Shown piece after piece: positions 1-7,855 of a stretch of 50,079 nt of DNA (positions are counted from its first letter, which is position 1; the number at the start of each line of letters is the position of its first letter). The DNA comes from Alphaproteobacteria bacterium (GTDB lineage Bacteria; Pseudomonadota; Alphaproteobacteria; Rhodobacterales; Rhodobacteraceae), in assembly GCA_016869875.1 (NCBI GenBank), contig VGDE01000006.1, positions 1 to 50,079 on the forward strand, read 5' to 3'. Position numbers and translations under genes: made by a program. The notes beneath the pieces are model-generated. The model was not told the origin of the DNA. It searched no databases and saw only the letters and a list, made by a program, of their open reading frames with translations.

Positions 1-1
1 A

Positions 2-112
2 CCAGCCGCCCTGCGCGCGCTGGCCGAACCGTGGCAGCCCTGGCGCGCGGTTGCGGCGCGGGGGCTCTGGGCCTATTACCGGTTGGCCAAAGAACGCGAG
101 GGAACCTTATGA
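2..112 (+). CDS. DNA-3-methyladenine glycosylase (AlkA family), C-terminal end only
   Basis: The last 36 codons of a gene that begins before the window. The tail has the 'EPWQPWRAVAARGLW' pattern followed by 'AYYRL', typical of the C-terminal helix of AlkA/Ogg-type helix-hairpin-helix glycosylases, which excise alkylated purines in base excision repair. The TGA stop overlaps the ATG of the next gene by 4 bases (ATGA), so the two are probably translationally coupled. The catalytic Asp and HhH motif lie outside the window, so the family call rests on the tail alone. Confidence 0.65.
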   Translation, partial: PAALRALAEPWQPWRAVAARGLWAYYRLAKEREGTL

Positions 113-765
113 CCACGACGCTGACATCCGACCGCAAGGGTCCTGAAAAGGCCAGCTCAATCGTCGTTTTCCTGCATGGCTATGGCGCTGACGGGACCGA
201 CCTGCTGGGCCTGGCGGAGCCGCTGGCCCCGCATCTGCCCGACACGGCCTTTTACGCGCCCGATGCGCCCGAGCCCTGTCGCAACAACCCGATGGGCTTC
301 CAGTGGTTTCCGATCCCCTGGCTGGACGGTTCGACCGAAGCGGACGCGCGTTCCAGCATGTTCCGCTCGATCAAGGCGCTGGACGCGTTTCTTGACCAGG
401 TCCTGGCGGACGAGGGGCTGGCGGCGGACAGGATGGTCCTGGTCGGCTTTTCGCAAGGAACGATGATGGCGCTGCATGCTGCGCCGCGACGTGCCGAGGC
501 GGTGGCAGGGATTGTCGGATTTTCCGGCCGGCTGCTGGTGCCCGAGACCCTCGCGGCCGAGATGCGGGTCAAGCCTCCGGTCCTGCTGATCCATGGCGAC
601 CAGGACGAGATGGTGCCGTTCGAGGAGATGGGCCTGGCGGGGCAGGCGCTGCAAGAGGCGGGGTTCACCGTCTATGGCCACGTGATGAAGGGGACCGGGC
701 ACGGGATCTCTCCGGATGGACTGTCGGTGGCACTGGCCTTTCTGCGAGAGCAACTGGGCGAGTAA
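109..765 (+). CDS. alpha/beta-hydrolase, phospholipase/carboxylesterase family
   Basis: A 218-residue cytoplasmic serine esterase of the carboxylesterase / acyl-protein thioesterase family (YpfH/EstB-like). Visible motifs are the oxyanion-hole HGYGADG near residue 23, the nucleophile elbow GFSQG with Ser115, the acid in HGDQDEMVP (Asp166) and the base in GTGHGIS (His198). Length fits the family. An open frame extends upstream to base 31, but that part overlaps the glycosylase gene in another frame; the ATG at 109 sits in an ATGA overlap with that gene's stop, so I chose it. The physiological substrate cannot be read from sequence; family members hydrolyse short-chain esters or lysophospholipids. 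Confidence 0.85.
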   Translation: MTTTLTSDRKGPEKASSIVVFLHGYGADGTDLLGLAEPLAPHLPDTAFYAPDAPEPCRNNPMGFQWFPIPWLDGSTEADARSSMFRSIKALDAFLDQVLADEGLAADRMVLVGFSQGTMMALHAAPRRAEAVAGIVGFSGRLLVPETLAAEMRVKPPVLLIHGDQDEMVPFEEMGLAGQALQEAGFTVYGHVMKGTGHGISPDGLSVALAFLREQLGE

Positions 766-1013
766 GGCAGCTTGCCGGCCCTTGGCTGGCGTCGCGCCGG
801 TCTGGCGACATGTGCGGCGGGCCGTGCCCGTTCTGCCCGCGGGCGCGGCAACATGCCGGATGATCCTTGTCATGATGCTGTCACCCCGGGCAGGTATGGA
901 GGGACCAGTCCTGATAGATGCGGGGGGTTGCCAGAAGGCCGCCGCGATATATAGTCGGGGACATGGATCTGACGGGCGCCCCGGTCACCCTCTGGGGCAG
1001 GCAGGAAGGCGAC

Positions 1014-1613
1014 ATGCTGGACGAGCAACACCAGACGGAATTCCGAACCCAGTTCGTCCGCGAACCGGCCAGCCTGCGCCACCACCCGGCGCTTGTTCTG
1101 AACGCCGATTTCCGGCCGCTGAGCTATTACCCCCTGTCGCTCTGGCCCTGGCAGGAGGCGATCAAGGCCGTCTTCCTGGACCGGGTCAGCATCCTGGCCG
1201 AATATGACGAGGTGGTGCGAAGTCAGCGACAGGCCTTCCGGATCCCCTCGGTCGTTGTTCTGAAAGATTATGTGAGACCCCAGAAGCGCGTGGCATTCAC
1301 GCGCTTCAATCTTTTTCTGAGGGACGAATTCTGCTGCCAGTATTGCGGCGCCAAGGGGGACCTGACCTTTGACCACGTGGTTCCGCGGTCTCGCGGGGGG
1401 ATCACCAGCTGGGAAAACGTCGTGGCCGCCTGTTCGCCCTGCAACCTGAAAAAGGCCAATCGCAGCCTGCGCCATTCCGGGATGCAGCTGCGCAAGCCGC
1501 CCCGCCGGCCCAGTTCGGACGAAATGCATGCGATCGGCCGGCGCTTTCCGCCGAACCACCTGCACGACAGCTGGATGGACTTCCTGTACTGGGACGCCGA
1601 GCTGGACAGCTGA
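1014..1613 (+). CDS. HNH endonuclease domain protein
   Basis: A 199-residue protein with a C-terminal HNH/treble-clef nuclease fold: CQYCG, then FDHVVPRSRGG with the catalytic DH, then NVVAACSPCN supplying the second zinc-binding CxxC. The N-terminal half (ALVLNADFRPLSYYPLSLW and following) matches the HNH proteins found as single genes in most Rhodobacteraceae. They are not toxin- or phage-linked, and their role is unknown. An ATG at 963 also exists in frame, but the start at 1014 is preceded by AGGAAGG at good spacing. Neighbours give no functional hint. Confidence 0.85.
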   Translation: MLDEQHQTEFRTQFVREPASLRHHPALVLNADFRPLSYYPLSLWPWQEAIKAVFLDRVSILAEYDEVVRSQRQAFRIPSVVVLKDYVRPQKRVAFTRFNLFLRDEFCCQYCGAKGDLTFDHVVPRSRGGITSWENVVAACSPCNLKKANRSLRHSGMQLRKPPRRPSSDEMHAIGRRFPPNHLHDSWMDFLYWDAELDS

Positions 1614-1627
1614 GCGGCGTGGCCGTC

Positions 1628-1801
1628 TCAGCCGCGATGGTCGTGGCCCTGGCGCAGACCCAGGTGCAGCAGCAGCGCCGCGCTGAGGGCGACAAGCAGG
1701 ATCGCGACGGGCGGCAGGCCGGCGGCAAGGCCGACCCACAGCGTCAGGGCAGCGCCCAGGATGACAGCGGCAAGAAGCATCAGGAAGTGGGTCAGGGGCA
1801 T
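1628..1801 (-). CDS. small two-helix membrane protein, unknown function
   Basis: A 57-residue protein made almost entirely of two hydrophobic segments (about residues 4-27 and 29-49) separated by a Gly-Leu-Pro-Pro turn, ending in a short His-rich tail (GHDHRG). The start ATG at 1801 follows a good ribosome site (GAGGAG about 10 bases upstream), which supports translation; the frame is open further upstream but without hydrophobic character. It ends 14 bases from the convergent HNH gene and is divergent from sugE. I do not recognise the family. Confidence 0.55.
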   Translation of the reverse strand: MPLTHFLMLLAAVILGAALTLWVGLAAGLPPVAILLVALSAALLLHLGLRQGHDHRG

Positions 1802-1929
1802 GGACACTCTTCTCCTCGCGATCAATATGGGCGCAATGCCGCCTGTTGAAAAGCCCGCCCGGCCGATGGGCGGGAAATTGCCTCTGTGGTGCAAGACGCG
1901 CGCAAGAGGTCCGTTCGGGTGCGGGCACC

Positions 1930-1958
1930 TTGACCGGCCAGACGCCGCGGCCTAGATT
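1930..1958 (+). promoter_or_regulatory. sigma-70-type promoter of sugE
   Basis: TTGACC (1930-1935), a 17-base spacer, then TAGATT (1953-1958). This is one of the best matches to the housekeeping consensus in the window. The predicted start point near 1965 falls exactly at the first base of the riboswitch hairpin, as expected for a transcript that begins with the aptamer. Confidence 0.6.
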
Positions 1959-1961
1959 CGA

Positions 1962-2011
1962 GGGCGAGGACGACCTCCCTTTCGCGGGCAGAACCTCCGG
2001 GACGGCCCGGA
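1962..2011 (+). promoter_or_regulatory. guanidine-II riboswitch (mini-ykkC) in the sugE leader
   Basis: Two adjacent hairpins carry tetraloops of the ACGR type. Hairpin 1 is GAGG-ACGA-CCTC (1966-1977), extendable outward with one bulged C at 1965. Hairpin 2 is TCCGGG-ACGG-CCCGGA (1996-2011), fully paired. The linker of 18 bases is within the range of the class. Twin ACGR hairpins directly upstream of a SugE-type exporter define the guanidine-II class, in which the loops kiss on binding guanidinium and free the ribosome site. Hairpin 2 ends 17 bases before the sugE ATG. The motif and gene context are seen directly; ligand response is inferred from the family. Confidence 0.88.
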
Positions 2012-2028
2012 TCGGATACGGGTGTCAC

Positions 2029-2343
2029 ATGGCTTGGACCTTTCTGTTCGTGGCCGGACTTCTTGAAATCGTCTGGGCAGTCGCCATGAAACAGTCGCAG
2101 GGCTTCAGCCGGCTGTGGCCGACAGCGGTCATGGTGGCCGGAATGGCAGGATCGTTCTGGCTGCTGGCGCTGGCGATGCGCAGCCTCCCGCTGGGAACGG
2201 CCTACACGATATGGACCGGGATCGGCGCGGTCGGCAGCTTTCTGATCGGCATCGCCATTCTGGGCGAACCGGTGACGGCGCTGCGACTTTTGGCGGCCCT
2301 GCTTATCGCGGCGGGGATCGTGCTGATGAAGCTGGCCTCCTGA
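2029..2343 (+). CDS. sugE: SugE-type small multidrug resistance protein, guanidinium exporter (Gdx)
   Basis: A 104-residue inner-membrane protein with four transmembrane helices. Features of the SMR family are the Glu in helix 1 (LLEIVWAVAMK), the SugE-type QGFSRLWPT after helix 1, and GTAYTIWTGIGAVG in helix 3. Characterised SugE/Gdx proteins act as dimers exporting guanidinium in exchange for protons. The guanidine-II riboswitch immediately upstream strongly favours guanidinium over quaternary ammonium drugs as the substrate. The ATG at 2029 is the only start that gives the standard SMR length. It stands alone; no guanidine carboxylase genes are nearby. Confidence 0.93.
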   Translation: MAWTFLFVAGLLEIVWAVAMKQSQGFSRLWPTAVMVAGMAGSFWLLALAMRSLPLGTAYTIWTGIGAVGSFLIGIAILGEPVTALRLLAALLIAAGIVLMKLAS

Positions 2344-2509
2344 AGGCGTCCCGCGACAAGGGGGCGCTGCGCCTCCGGACCGTCCTTTGCCGCCTTTTCC
2401 TCATGCGCAGGACCATTTCGGACAGAAAACCTCTTGTCCTCGGGCGTGAGGGTAATTTCATTCCGCGTCAGGGGATGCTAGACGCGTCGCCAGCCAAAGG
2501 AGATCAGCC

Positions 2510-4348
2510 ATGCCTGCCTATCGTTCCCGCACCACCACCCATGGCCGCAACATGGCAGGCGCGCGTGGCCTGTGGCGTGCGACCGGCGTGAAGGACAGCG
2601 ACTTCGGCAAGCCGATCATCGCCATCGTCAACAGCTTTACCCAGTTCGTGCCGGGCCACGTCCATCTGAAGGACCTGGGTCAGCTGGTCGCACGCGAGGT
2701 CGAGGCAGCGGGCGGGATCGCCAAGGAATTCAACACCATCGCAGTCGATGACGGCATTGCGATGGGCCATGACGGCATGCTGTATTCGCTGCCCTCGCGC
2801 GAGATCATCGCCGACAGCGTCGAATACATGGTCAACGCCCATTGTGCCGACGCGATGGTCTGCATCAGCAACTGCGACAAGATCACGCCGGGCATGCTGA
2901 TGGCATCCTTGCGTCTGAACATCCCCACTGTCTTCGTGTCCGGCGGGCCGATGGAGGCCGGCAAGGTCGTGCTGCAGGACGGCCGTGTCAAGGCGCTGGA
3001 CCTCGTGGATGCGATGGTGGCTGCGGCCGATGATTCGGTTTCGGATGCCGATGTCGAGGCCATCGAGCGGTCGGCCTGCCCGACCTGCGGGTCCTGTTCG
3101 GGCATGTTCACGGCCAATTCGATGAACTGCCTGACCGAGGCCCTGGGCCTGTCGTTGCCCGGGAACGGCTCGACTCTGGCCACCCATGCAGACCGCAAGC
3201 GTCTGTTCGTCGAGGCCGGCCACCTGATCGTCGACCTGGCACGGCGTTATTACGAAGGCGACGACGTCTCGGTCCTGCCGCGCAATGTCGCCAGCTTTGC
3301 GGCGTTCGAGAACGCGATGACGCTGGATATCGCCATGGGCGGGTCCACGAACACCGTTCTGCACCTGCTGGCCGCGGCACACGAGGCCGGCATCGACTTT
3401 ACCATGTCCGACATCGACCGGCTGTCGCGCAAGGTGCCGGTCCTGTGCAAGGTCGCGCCCGCAAAGGCTGACGTGCATATGGAGGATGTCCATCGCGCCG
3501 GCGGCATCATGGCGATCCTGGGCCAGTTGGACCGGGCCGGCCTGCTGGATACCTCTGTCGGCAGCGTCCATTCCGGCACGCTGGCGCAGGCGCTGGACCG
3601 GTGGGACGTTTCGCGGACCGAAGCGGCCTCGGTCCACGACTTCTATCGCGCGGCGCCGGGCGGCGTGCCGACGCAGACTGCCTTTTCGCAGGATCGGCGC
3701 TATGATGATGTCGATCTGGATCGCGAGACAGGCGTAATTCGCAGTGCGGAACATGCGTTTTCACAGGATGGCGGTCTGGCGGTTCTTTACGGCAACCTGG
3801 CCGAGGACGGCTGCATCGTGAAGACGGCGGGCGTGGACGAGTCGATCCTGACTTTCGAGGGGCCGGCGCATATCTTTGAAAGCCAGGATGACTCTGTTTC
3901 GGCGATCCTGACCGGCAAGGTGAAGCCGGGCGAGGTCGTTCTCATCCGCTACGAAGGCCCCCGCGGTGGTCCGGGGATGCAGGAGATGCTGTATCCGACC
4001 AGCTATCTGAAATCCAAGGGCCTCGGAAAGGAATGCGCCTTGGTCACCGACGGCCGATTTTCCGGAGGCTCGTCAGGGCTGTCGATCGGCCATGTCTCAC
4101 CCGAGGCGGCCGAAGGCGGCACGATCGGCCTGGTGGAGCAAGGGGACCTGATCCGCATCGACATCCCGAACCGCCGGATCGAGTTGATCGTGGACGACGC
4201 CACCTTGGCCGCCCGCCGCGAACAGCGCGAAACCGAGGGTTGGAAACCGGCCAAGCCGCGTCAACGTCAGGTTTCGACCGCGTTGCGCGCCTATGCGGCA
4301 ATGACCACCAGTGCTGCAAAAGGCGCAGTGCGCGTCATTCCGGACTGA
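2510..4348 (+). CDS. ilvD: dihydroxy-acid dehydratase
   Basis: A 612-residue enzyme that dehydrates 2,3-dihydroxy-isovalerate and 2,3-dihydroxy-3-methylvalerate to the 2-keto acids, the third common step of valine and isoleucine synthesis. Diagnostic stretches are [21 protein letters not shown] near the N terminus, the iron-sulfur ligand regions [12 protein letters not shown] and [19 protein letters not shown], and the C-terminal [14 protein letters not shown] and TDGRFSGG. Length is normal. The ribosome site AAAGGAGAT lies 7 bases before the ATG. The next pathway gene present, ilvC, lies about 1.5 kb downstream, beyond two regulators. Confidence 0.97.
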   Translation: MPAYRSRTTTHGRNMAGARGLWRATGVKDSDFGKPIIAIVNSFTQFVPGHVHLKDLGQLVAREVEAAGGIAKEFNTIAVDDGIAMGHDGMLYSLPSREIIADSVEYMVNAHCADAMVCISNCDKITPGMLMASLRLNIPTVFVSGGPMEAGKVVLQDGRVKALDLVDAMVAAADDSVSDADVEAIERSACPTCGSCSGMFTANSMNCLTEALGLSLPGNGSTLATHADRKRLFVEAGHLIVDLARRYYEGDDVSVLPRNVASFAAFENAMTLDIAMGGSTNTVLHLLAAAHEAGIDFTMSDIDRLSRKVPVLCKVAPAKADVHMEDVHRAGGIMAILGQLDRAGLLDTSVGSVHSGTLAQALDRWDVSRTEAASVHDFYRAAPGGVPTQTAFSQDRRYDDVDLDRETGVIRSAEHAFSQDGGLAVLYGNLAEDGCIVKTAGVDESILTFEGPAHIFESQDDSVSAILTGKVKPGEVVLIRYEGPRGGPGMQEMLYPTSYLKSKGLGKECALVTDGRFSGGSSGLSIGHVSPEAAEGGTIGLVEQGDLIRIDIPNRRIELIVDDATLAARREQRETEGWKPAKPRQRQVSTALRAYAAMTTSAAKGAVRVIPD

Positions 4349-4797
4349 GCAGGGGTTCTTCCGGACAGGCAGGATTCATGTTCAGGTGATCTGTCAGTGG
4401 TAAGGCATGGGTGTTTCAGCTTTCTGAGCACTCATGGCTGACGCACAAATCAATTTCCATCATCCTCAGAGCAGTCGCATCAAGACGGCGCCGGATTTTG
4501 TCATCAACCCTCTCCTTCGGATTCTTTCCGGCGCTGCTGCGCGGCACTGAGCGGGGGCGATCGTGATCACTCTCTTGGCGGTGGTAACTTGGGGGCCGTC
4601 AACGCTGGTCTTTGCCCTCACCTACAACAAGTGGTGCGTCAACCACCTCATTGGCGAAGGCTTCAGGGTTTCCGGTGTCAGTCAGGACGTCGCCCATCTG
4701 GGGCAGCGGCTGAAAATTCTTCTTCCGGAGGAGACTTCAGGGACCTATCGCGGCCTGATTCGTCCGGATCAGCCGGTTCCGTCACATGGCGGCGGTC
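4349..4797. other. gene-poor stretch between ilvD and the Lrp pair
   Basis: About 450 bases with visibly lower GC and less regular third-position bias than the flanks. It holds a 38-codon frame (4434-4550) and a GTG-started frame from 4563 that runs into the end of the Lrp gene. The latter begins with a hydrophobic segment followed by NKWCVNHLIGEGFRV, which resembles the membrane-exit and cytoplasmic tail of small inner-membrane proteins such as DUF2628 members. I see no tRNA, hairpin terminator or repeat. The likeliest reading is the eroded remnant of a membrane-protein gene. Confidence 0.35.
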
Positions 4798-4877
4798 CTA
4801 ACCCAAAGGGCCGGGCCGTCGTTCCTCGGACAGCATCACGTTCGCCTCGACCTGTCCGACGCCGGGAAGGGTCATGA
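4563..4877 (+). pseudogene. possible remnant of a small membrane protein
   Basis: Opens with GTG, encodes one hydrophobic segment (VVTWGPSTLVFAL), then a tail with YNKWCVNHLIGEGFRV. The last part overlaps the 3' end of the convergent Lrp gene and has shadow-like composition (Arg/Pro rich), so only about the first 45 residues look like real protein. There is no clear ribosome site. It could be the 3' end of a gene whose 5' part has decayed in the preceding 200 bases, or chance. Confidence 0.2.
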
Positions 4878-5256
4878 TGCGCCGCCGCAGGATGCGTTCG
4901 AAATCACTGATGTCACGTGCCGTGATCCGCAGGCGATAGTCGAACTGTCCCAGCACATGCTGGACCAGCTGAACCTCCGGAATGGCAGTGACGGCGCGCT
5001 CGAAATCCTCGAGCCCGGTGCGGCCCTTCGCGGCCAGCTTGATGCCCAGGAAGACGGTGACGCCAAAGCCCAGCACCGCCTGGTCCAGCACCACCCGCCG
5101 CCCTGTGATCGCCCCCTGATCCGTCAACCGCTTGATGCGCCGCCAGGCGGCAGGCTGACCGATCCCGACGGCGCGTCCCACGTCGGCGGCACTGGTTGTC
5201 GCATCTCCTGCCAGCACGCGAAGAATGGCAAGATCGGTGCCGTCCAGTTCGATCAC
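4798..5256 (-). CDS. Lrp/AsnC family transcriptional regulator (second of a tandem pair)
   Basis: A 152-residue regulator with an N-terminal winged HTH (LDGTDLAILRVL, then a recognition helix around AAWRRIKRL) and a C-terminal RAM ligand-binding domain (FLGIKLAAKG, VQHVLGQFDYRLRITARD). It starts at GTG 5256 inside a 4-base GTGA overlap with the stop of the upstream paralogue, so the two are translationally coupled. An open frame continues upstream but overlaps the paralogue. Members bind DNA as octamers and sense amino acids. Placement beside ilvC suggests, but does not prove, control of branched-chain amino acid genes. Confidence 0.88.
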   Translation of the reverse strand: MIELDGTDLAILRVLAGDATTSAADVGRAVGIGQPAAWRRIKRLTDQGAITGRRVVLDQAVLGFGVTVFLGIKLAAKGRTGLEDFERAVTAIPEVQLVQHVLGQFDYRLRITARDISDFERILRRRIMTLPGVGQVEANVMLSEERRPGPLG

Positions 5257-5717
5257 AGCGCCAGTTCCCCGCTGTCCTTGATAGTAGCCACCAGCATCAG
5301 CGCATCCAGTTCCGCGATATGGGGCAGGGTCAGGATGCGGTCGCGATACACCTGCTGCCAATGGGCCATGTCGCGTGCAATCACGGAAGCCCGCCAGTCG
5401 ACGCTGCCCAGAAAGCTCTGGATCTCGATCACTTCGGGAACCTGACGAAGGGCGGCAAGAAATTCGTCAAAGGCGCGTGGATTGGTCTTGTCCAGGGTGA
5501 AACGCAGGGACACTTCGACGGCCCACCCCAAGGCGCGCCAGTCGATTTGGGCCTGGATCCCCTTCAGGACACCTTCCTCGCGCATCCGCTCCATCCGCCG
5601 CCACAGGCTGGCGGTTGTCACACCCGCGCGTTCCGCCAGCGTCGCATTGGATGCCACGGGATCCGCCAGAAGCTGGCGAAGAATACGACGATCAGTGCTG
5701 TCCGGCATGAAATTCAT
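5253..5717 (-). CDS. Lrp/AsnC family transcriptional regulator (first of a tandem pair)
   Basis: A 154-residue paralogue of the next gene: HTH at about residues 8-50 (STDRRILRQLL, VTTASLWRRMERM), RAM domain after residue 65 (VEVSLRFTLDK, VIEIQSFLGSVDWRASVIARD). It is transcribed away from ilvC, sharing a 117-base divergent intergenic region that carries a perfect inverted repeat. The two paralogues are clearly diverged in sequence, so they may form hetero-oligomers or recognise different effectors. Start at ATG 5717; a second ATG three codons in is also possible. Confidence 0.9.
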   Translation of the reverse strand: MNFMPDSTDRRILRQLLADPVASNATLAERAGVTTASLWRRMERMREEGVLKGIQAQIDWRALGWAVEVSLRFTLDKTNPRAFDEFLAALRQVPEVIEIQSFLGSVDWRASVIARDMAHWQQVYRDRILTLPHIAELDALMLVATIKDSGELAL

Positions 5718-5727
5718 AGATAATGGC

Positions 5728-5744
5728 TTATCACGGCATGATAA
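5728..5744. promoter_or_regulatory. inverted repeat, candidate Lrp operator between lrp and ilvC
   Basis: TTATCA-CGGCA-TGATAA is a perfect 6-bp inverted repeat with a 5-bp spacer, 11 bases upstream of the first Lrp start and about 90 bases upstream of ilvC. The surroundings are AT-rich with further partial ATGAT/ATCAT repeats, unlike the GC-rich flanks. AsnC/Lrp proteins commonly autoregulate from such sites. Binding is inferred. Confidence 0.45.
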
Positions 5745-5804
5745 TTCCGAAAATCATCTTTCTGATGTTCAGATTGCATCATGCCTTCGCAAAAGCGGCG
5801 TTAG

Positions 5805-6857
<1,053 letters not shown>

Positions 6858-6860
6858 TAG

Positions 6861-6888
6861 AAAGGCCCGGGGGAAACCCGGGCCTTTT
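6861..6888 (+). terminator. rho-independent terminator of ilvC
   Basis: An 11-bp stem AAAGGCCCGGG / CCCGGGCCTTT around a GGAAA loop, followed by a further T. The A-run on the left side means it can also serve the convergent gene ending at 6892. Confidence 0.9.
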
Positions 6889-6891
6889 CGT

Positions 6892-7752
6892 TCAGGACAG
6901 CTTGTCCTGCGTCCGGGTCTGGAAGTCCGACGCATCATGCCGTTCATGCAACTGCTTGGCCGGATCGCCTGACACATTGTTGACCATGATGCCGCGCTGC
7001 ACCGCCGGTCGTGCGGCAATCTCGTCCTGCCAGCGGTGGACGTTCCTGTAGCTGGCCGCATCGAGGAAGGTCGCAGCATCGCCATAGGCGCCACCAGTGA
7101 TCAGCCGTCCGTACCAGGGCCAGATCGCCATGTCGGCGATGGTATAATCCTCGCCCGCGACAAAGCGCGTCTCGGCCAGGCGCTGGTCCAAAAGGTCCAG
7201 CTGGCGCTTGACCTCCATCGTGAAGCGGTCGATCGCATATTCGATCTTTTCCGGTGCATAGGCATAGAAATGCCCGAAACCGCCGCCCAGGTAAGGGCCT
7301 GCGCCCATCTGCCAGAACAGCCAGTTCAGCGTCTCTGTCCGTGCGGCCGGATCGGTTGGCAGGAAGGCGCCGAACTTTTCCGCCAGATACAGCAGGATCG
7401 ACCCGGATTCGAACACGCGCCGCGGCGGGTTCGTCGAATGATCCATCAGCGCCGGGATCTTGGAGTTCGGGTTCACCGCGACGAAGCCGCTGCCGAACTG
7501 GTCGCCATCGCCGATCTTGATCAGCCAGGCATCGTATTCTGCGTCATGGCCCGCCTCCAGCAGTTCCTCCAGCATGATCGTGGCCTTTTGCCCATTGGGC
7601 GTCGCCAGCGAATAAAGCTGCAGCGGGTGCTTGCCGACAGGCAGTTCCCGATCGAAACGGGCACCTGCCGTGGGACGGTTGATGCTGGCGAACTGGCCGC
7701 CATTCTCCTTGCCGGGGGTCCAGACCTTGGGAGGGGTGTAATCGTCGCTCAT
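6892..7752 (-). CDS. yghU: glutathione-dependent disulfide-bond oxidoreductase (YghU-like GST)
   Basis: A 286-residue Nu-class glutathione transferase. The N-terminal extension (YTPPKVWTPGKENGG) and the thioredoxin-fold start (LATPNGQKATIMLEELL) are those of YghU, followed by the GSH-binding PNSKIPAL and ESGSILLYLAEK and an all-helical C-terminal domain (YTIADMAIWPW). YghU enzymes reduce disulfides and organic hydroperoxides with glutathione. Of two ATGs the one at 7752 has AGGA at good spacing and gives the usual MSDD-like start; the upstream one at 7767 does not. Its promoter region is shared with an SOS-type site. Confidence 0.9.
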   Translation of the reverse strand: MSDDYTPPKVWTPGKENGGQFASINRPTAGARFDRELPVGKHPLQLYSLATPNGQKATIMLEELLEAGHDAEYDAWLIKIGDGDQFGSGFVAVNPNSKIPALMDHSTNPPRRVFESGSILLYLAEKFGAFLPTDPAARTETLNWLFWQMGAGPYLGGGFGHFYAYAPEKIEYAIDRFTMEVKRQLDLLDQRLAETRFVAGEDYTIADMAIWPWYGRLITGGAYGDAATFLDAASYRNVHRWQDEIAARPAVQRGIMVNNVSGDPAKQLHERHDASDFQTRTQDKLS

Positions 7753-7820
7753 GCCATATCCTGTCATTGCCTTGCCTCAAGATGTGCCTGCGCCTGCCGA
7801 ACATCAACCTGCCGCGGCAC

Positions 7821-7850
7821 TTGGCAAATGTTCCGCTTATGTTCTAAGAT
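7821..7850 (+). promoter_or_regulatory. promoter with embedded SOS (LexA) box upstream of the radical SAM gene
   Basis: GTTC-CGCTTAT-GTTC (7830-7844) is an exact match to the alphaproteobacterial LexA operator GTTC-N7-GTTC. It lies entirely within the 18-base spacer between TTGGCA (7821-7826) and TAAGAT (7845-7850), the classic place for repression. The -10 ends 5 bases before the ATG, so the transcript would start at or next to the start codon. Site and spacing are seen directly; LexA binding is inferred. Confidence 0.75.
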
Positions 7851-7855
7851 GCAGC

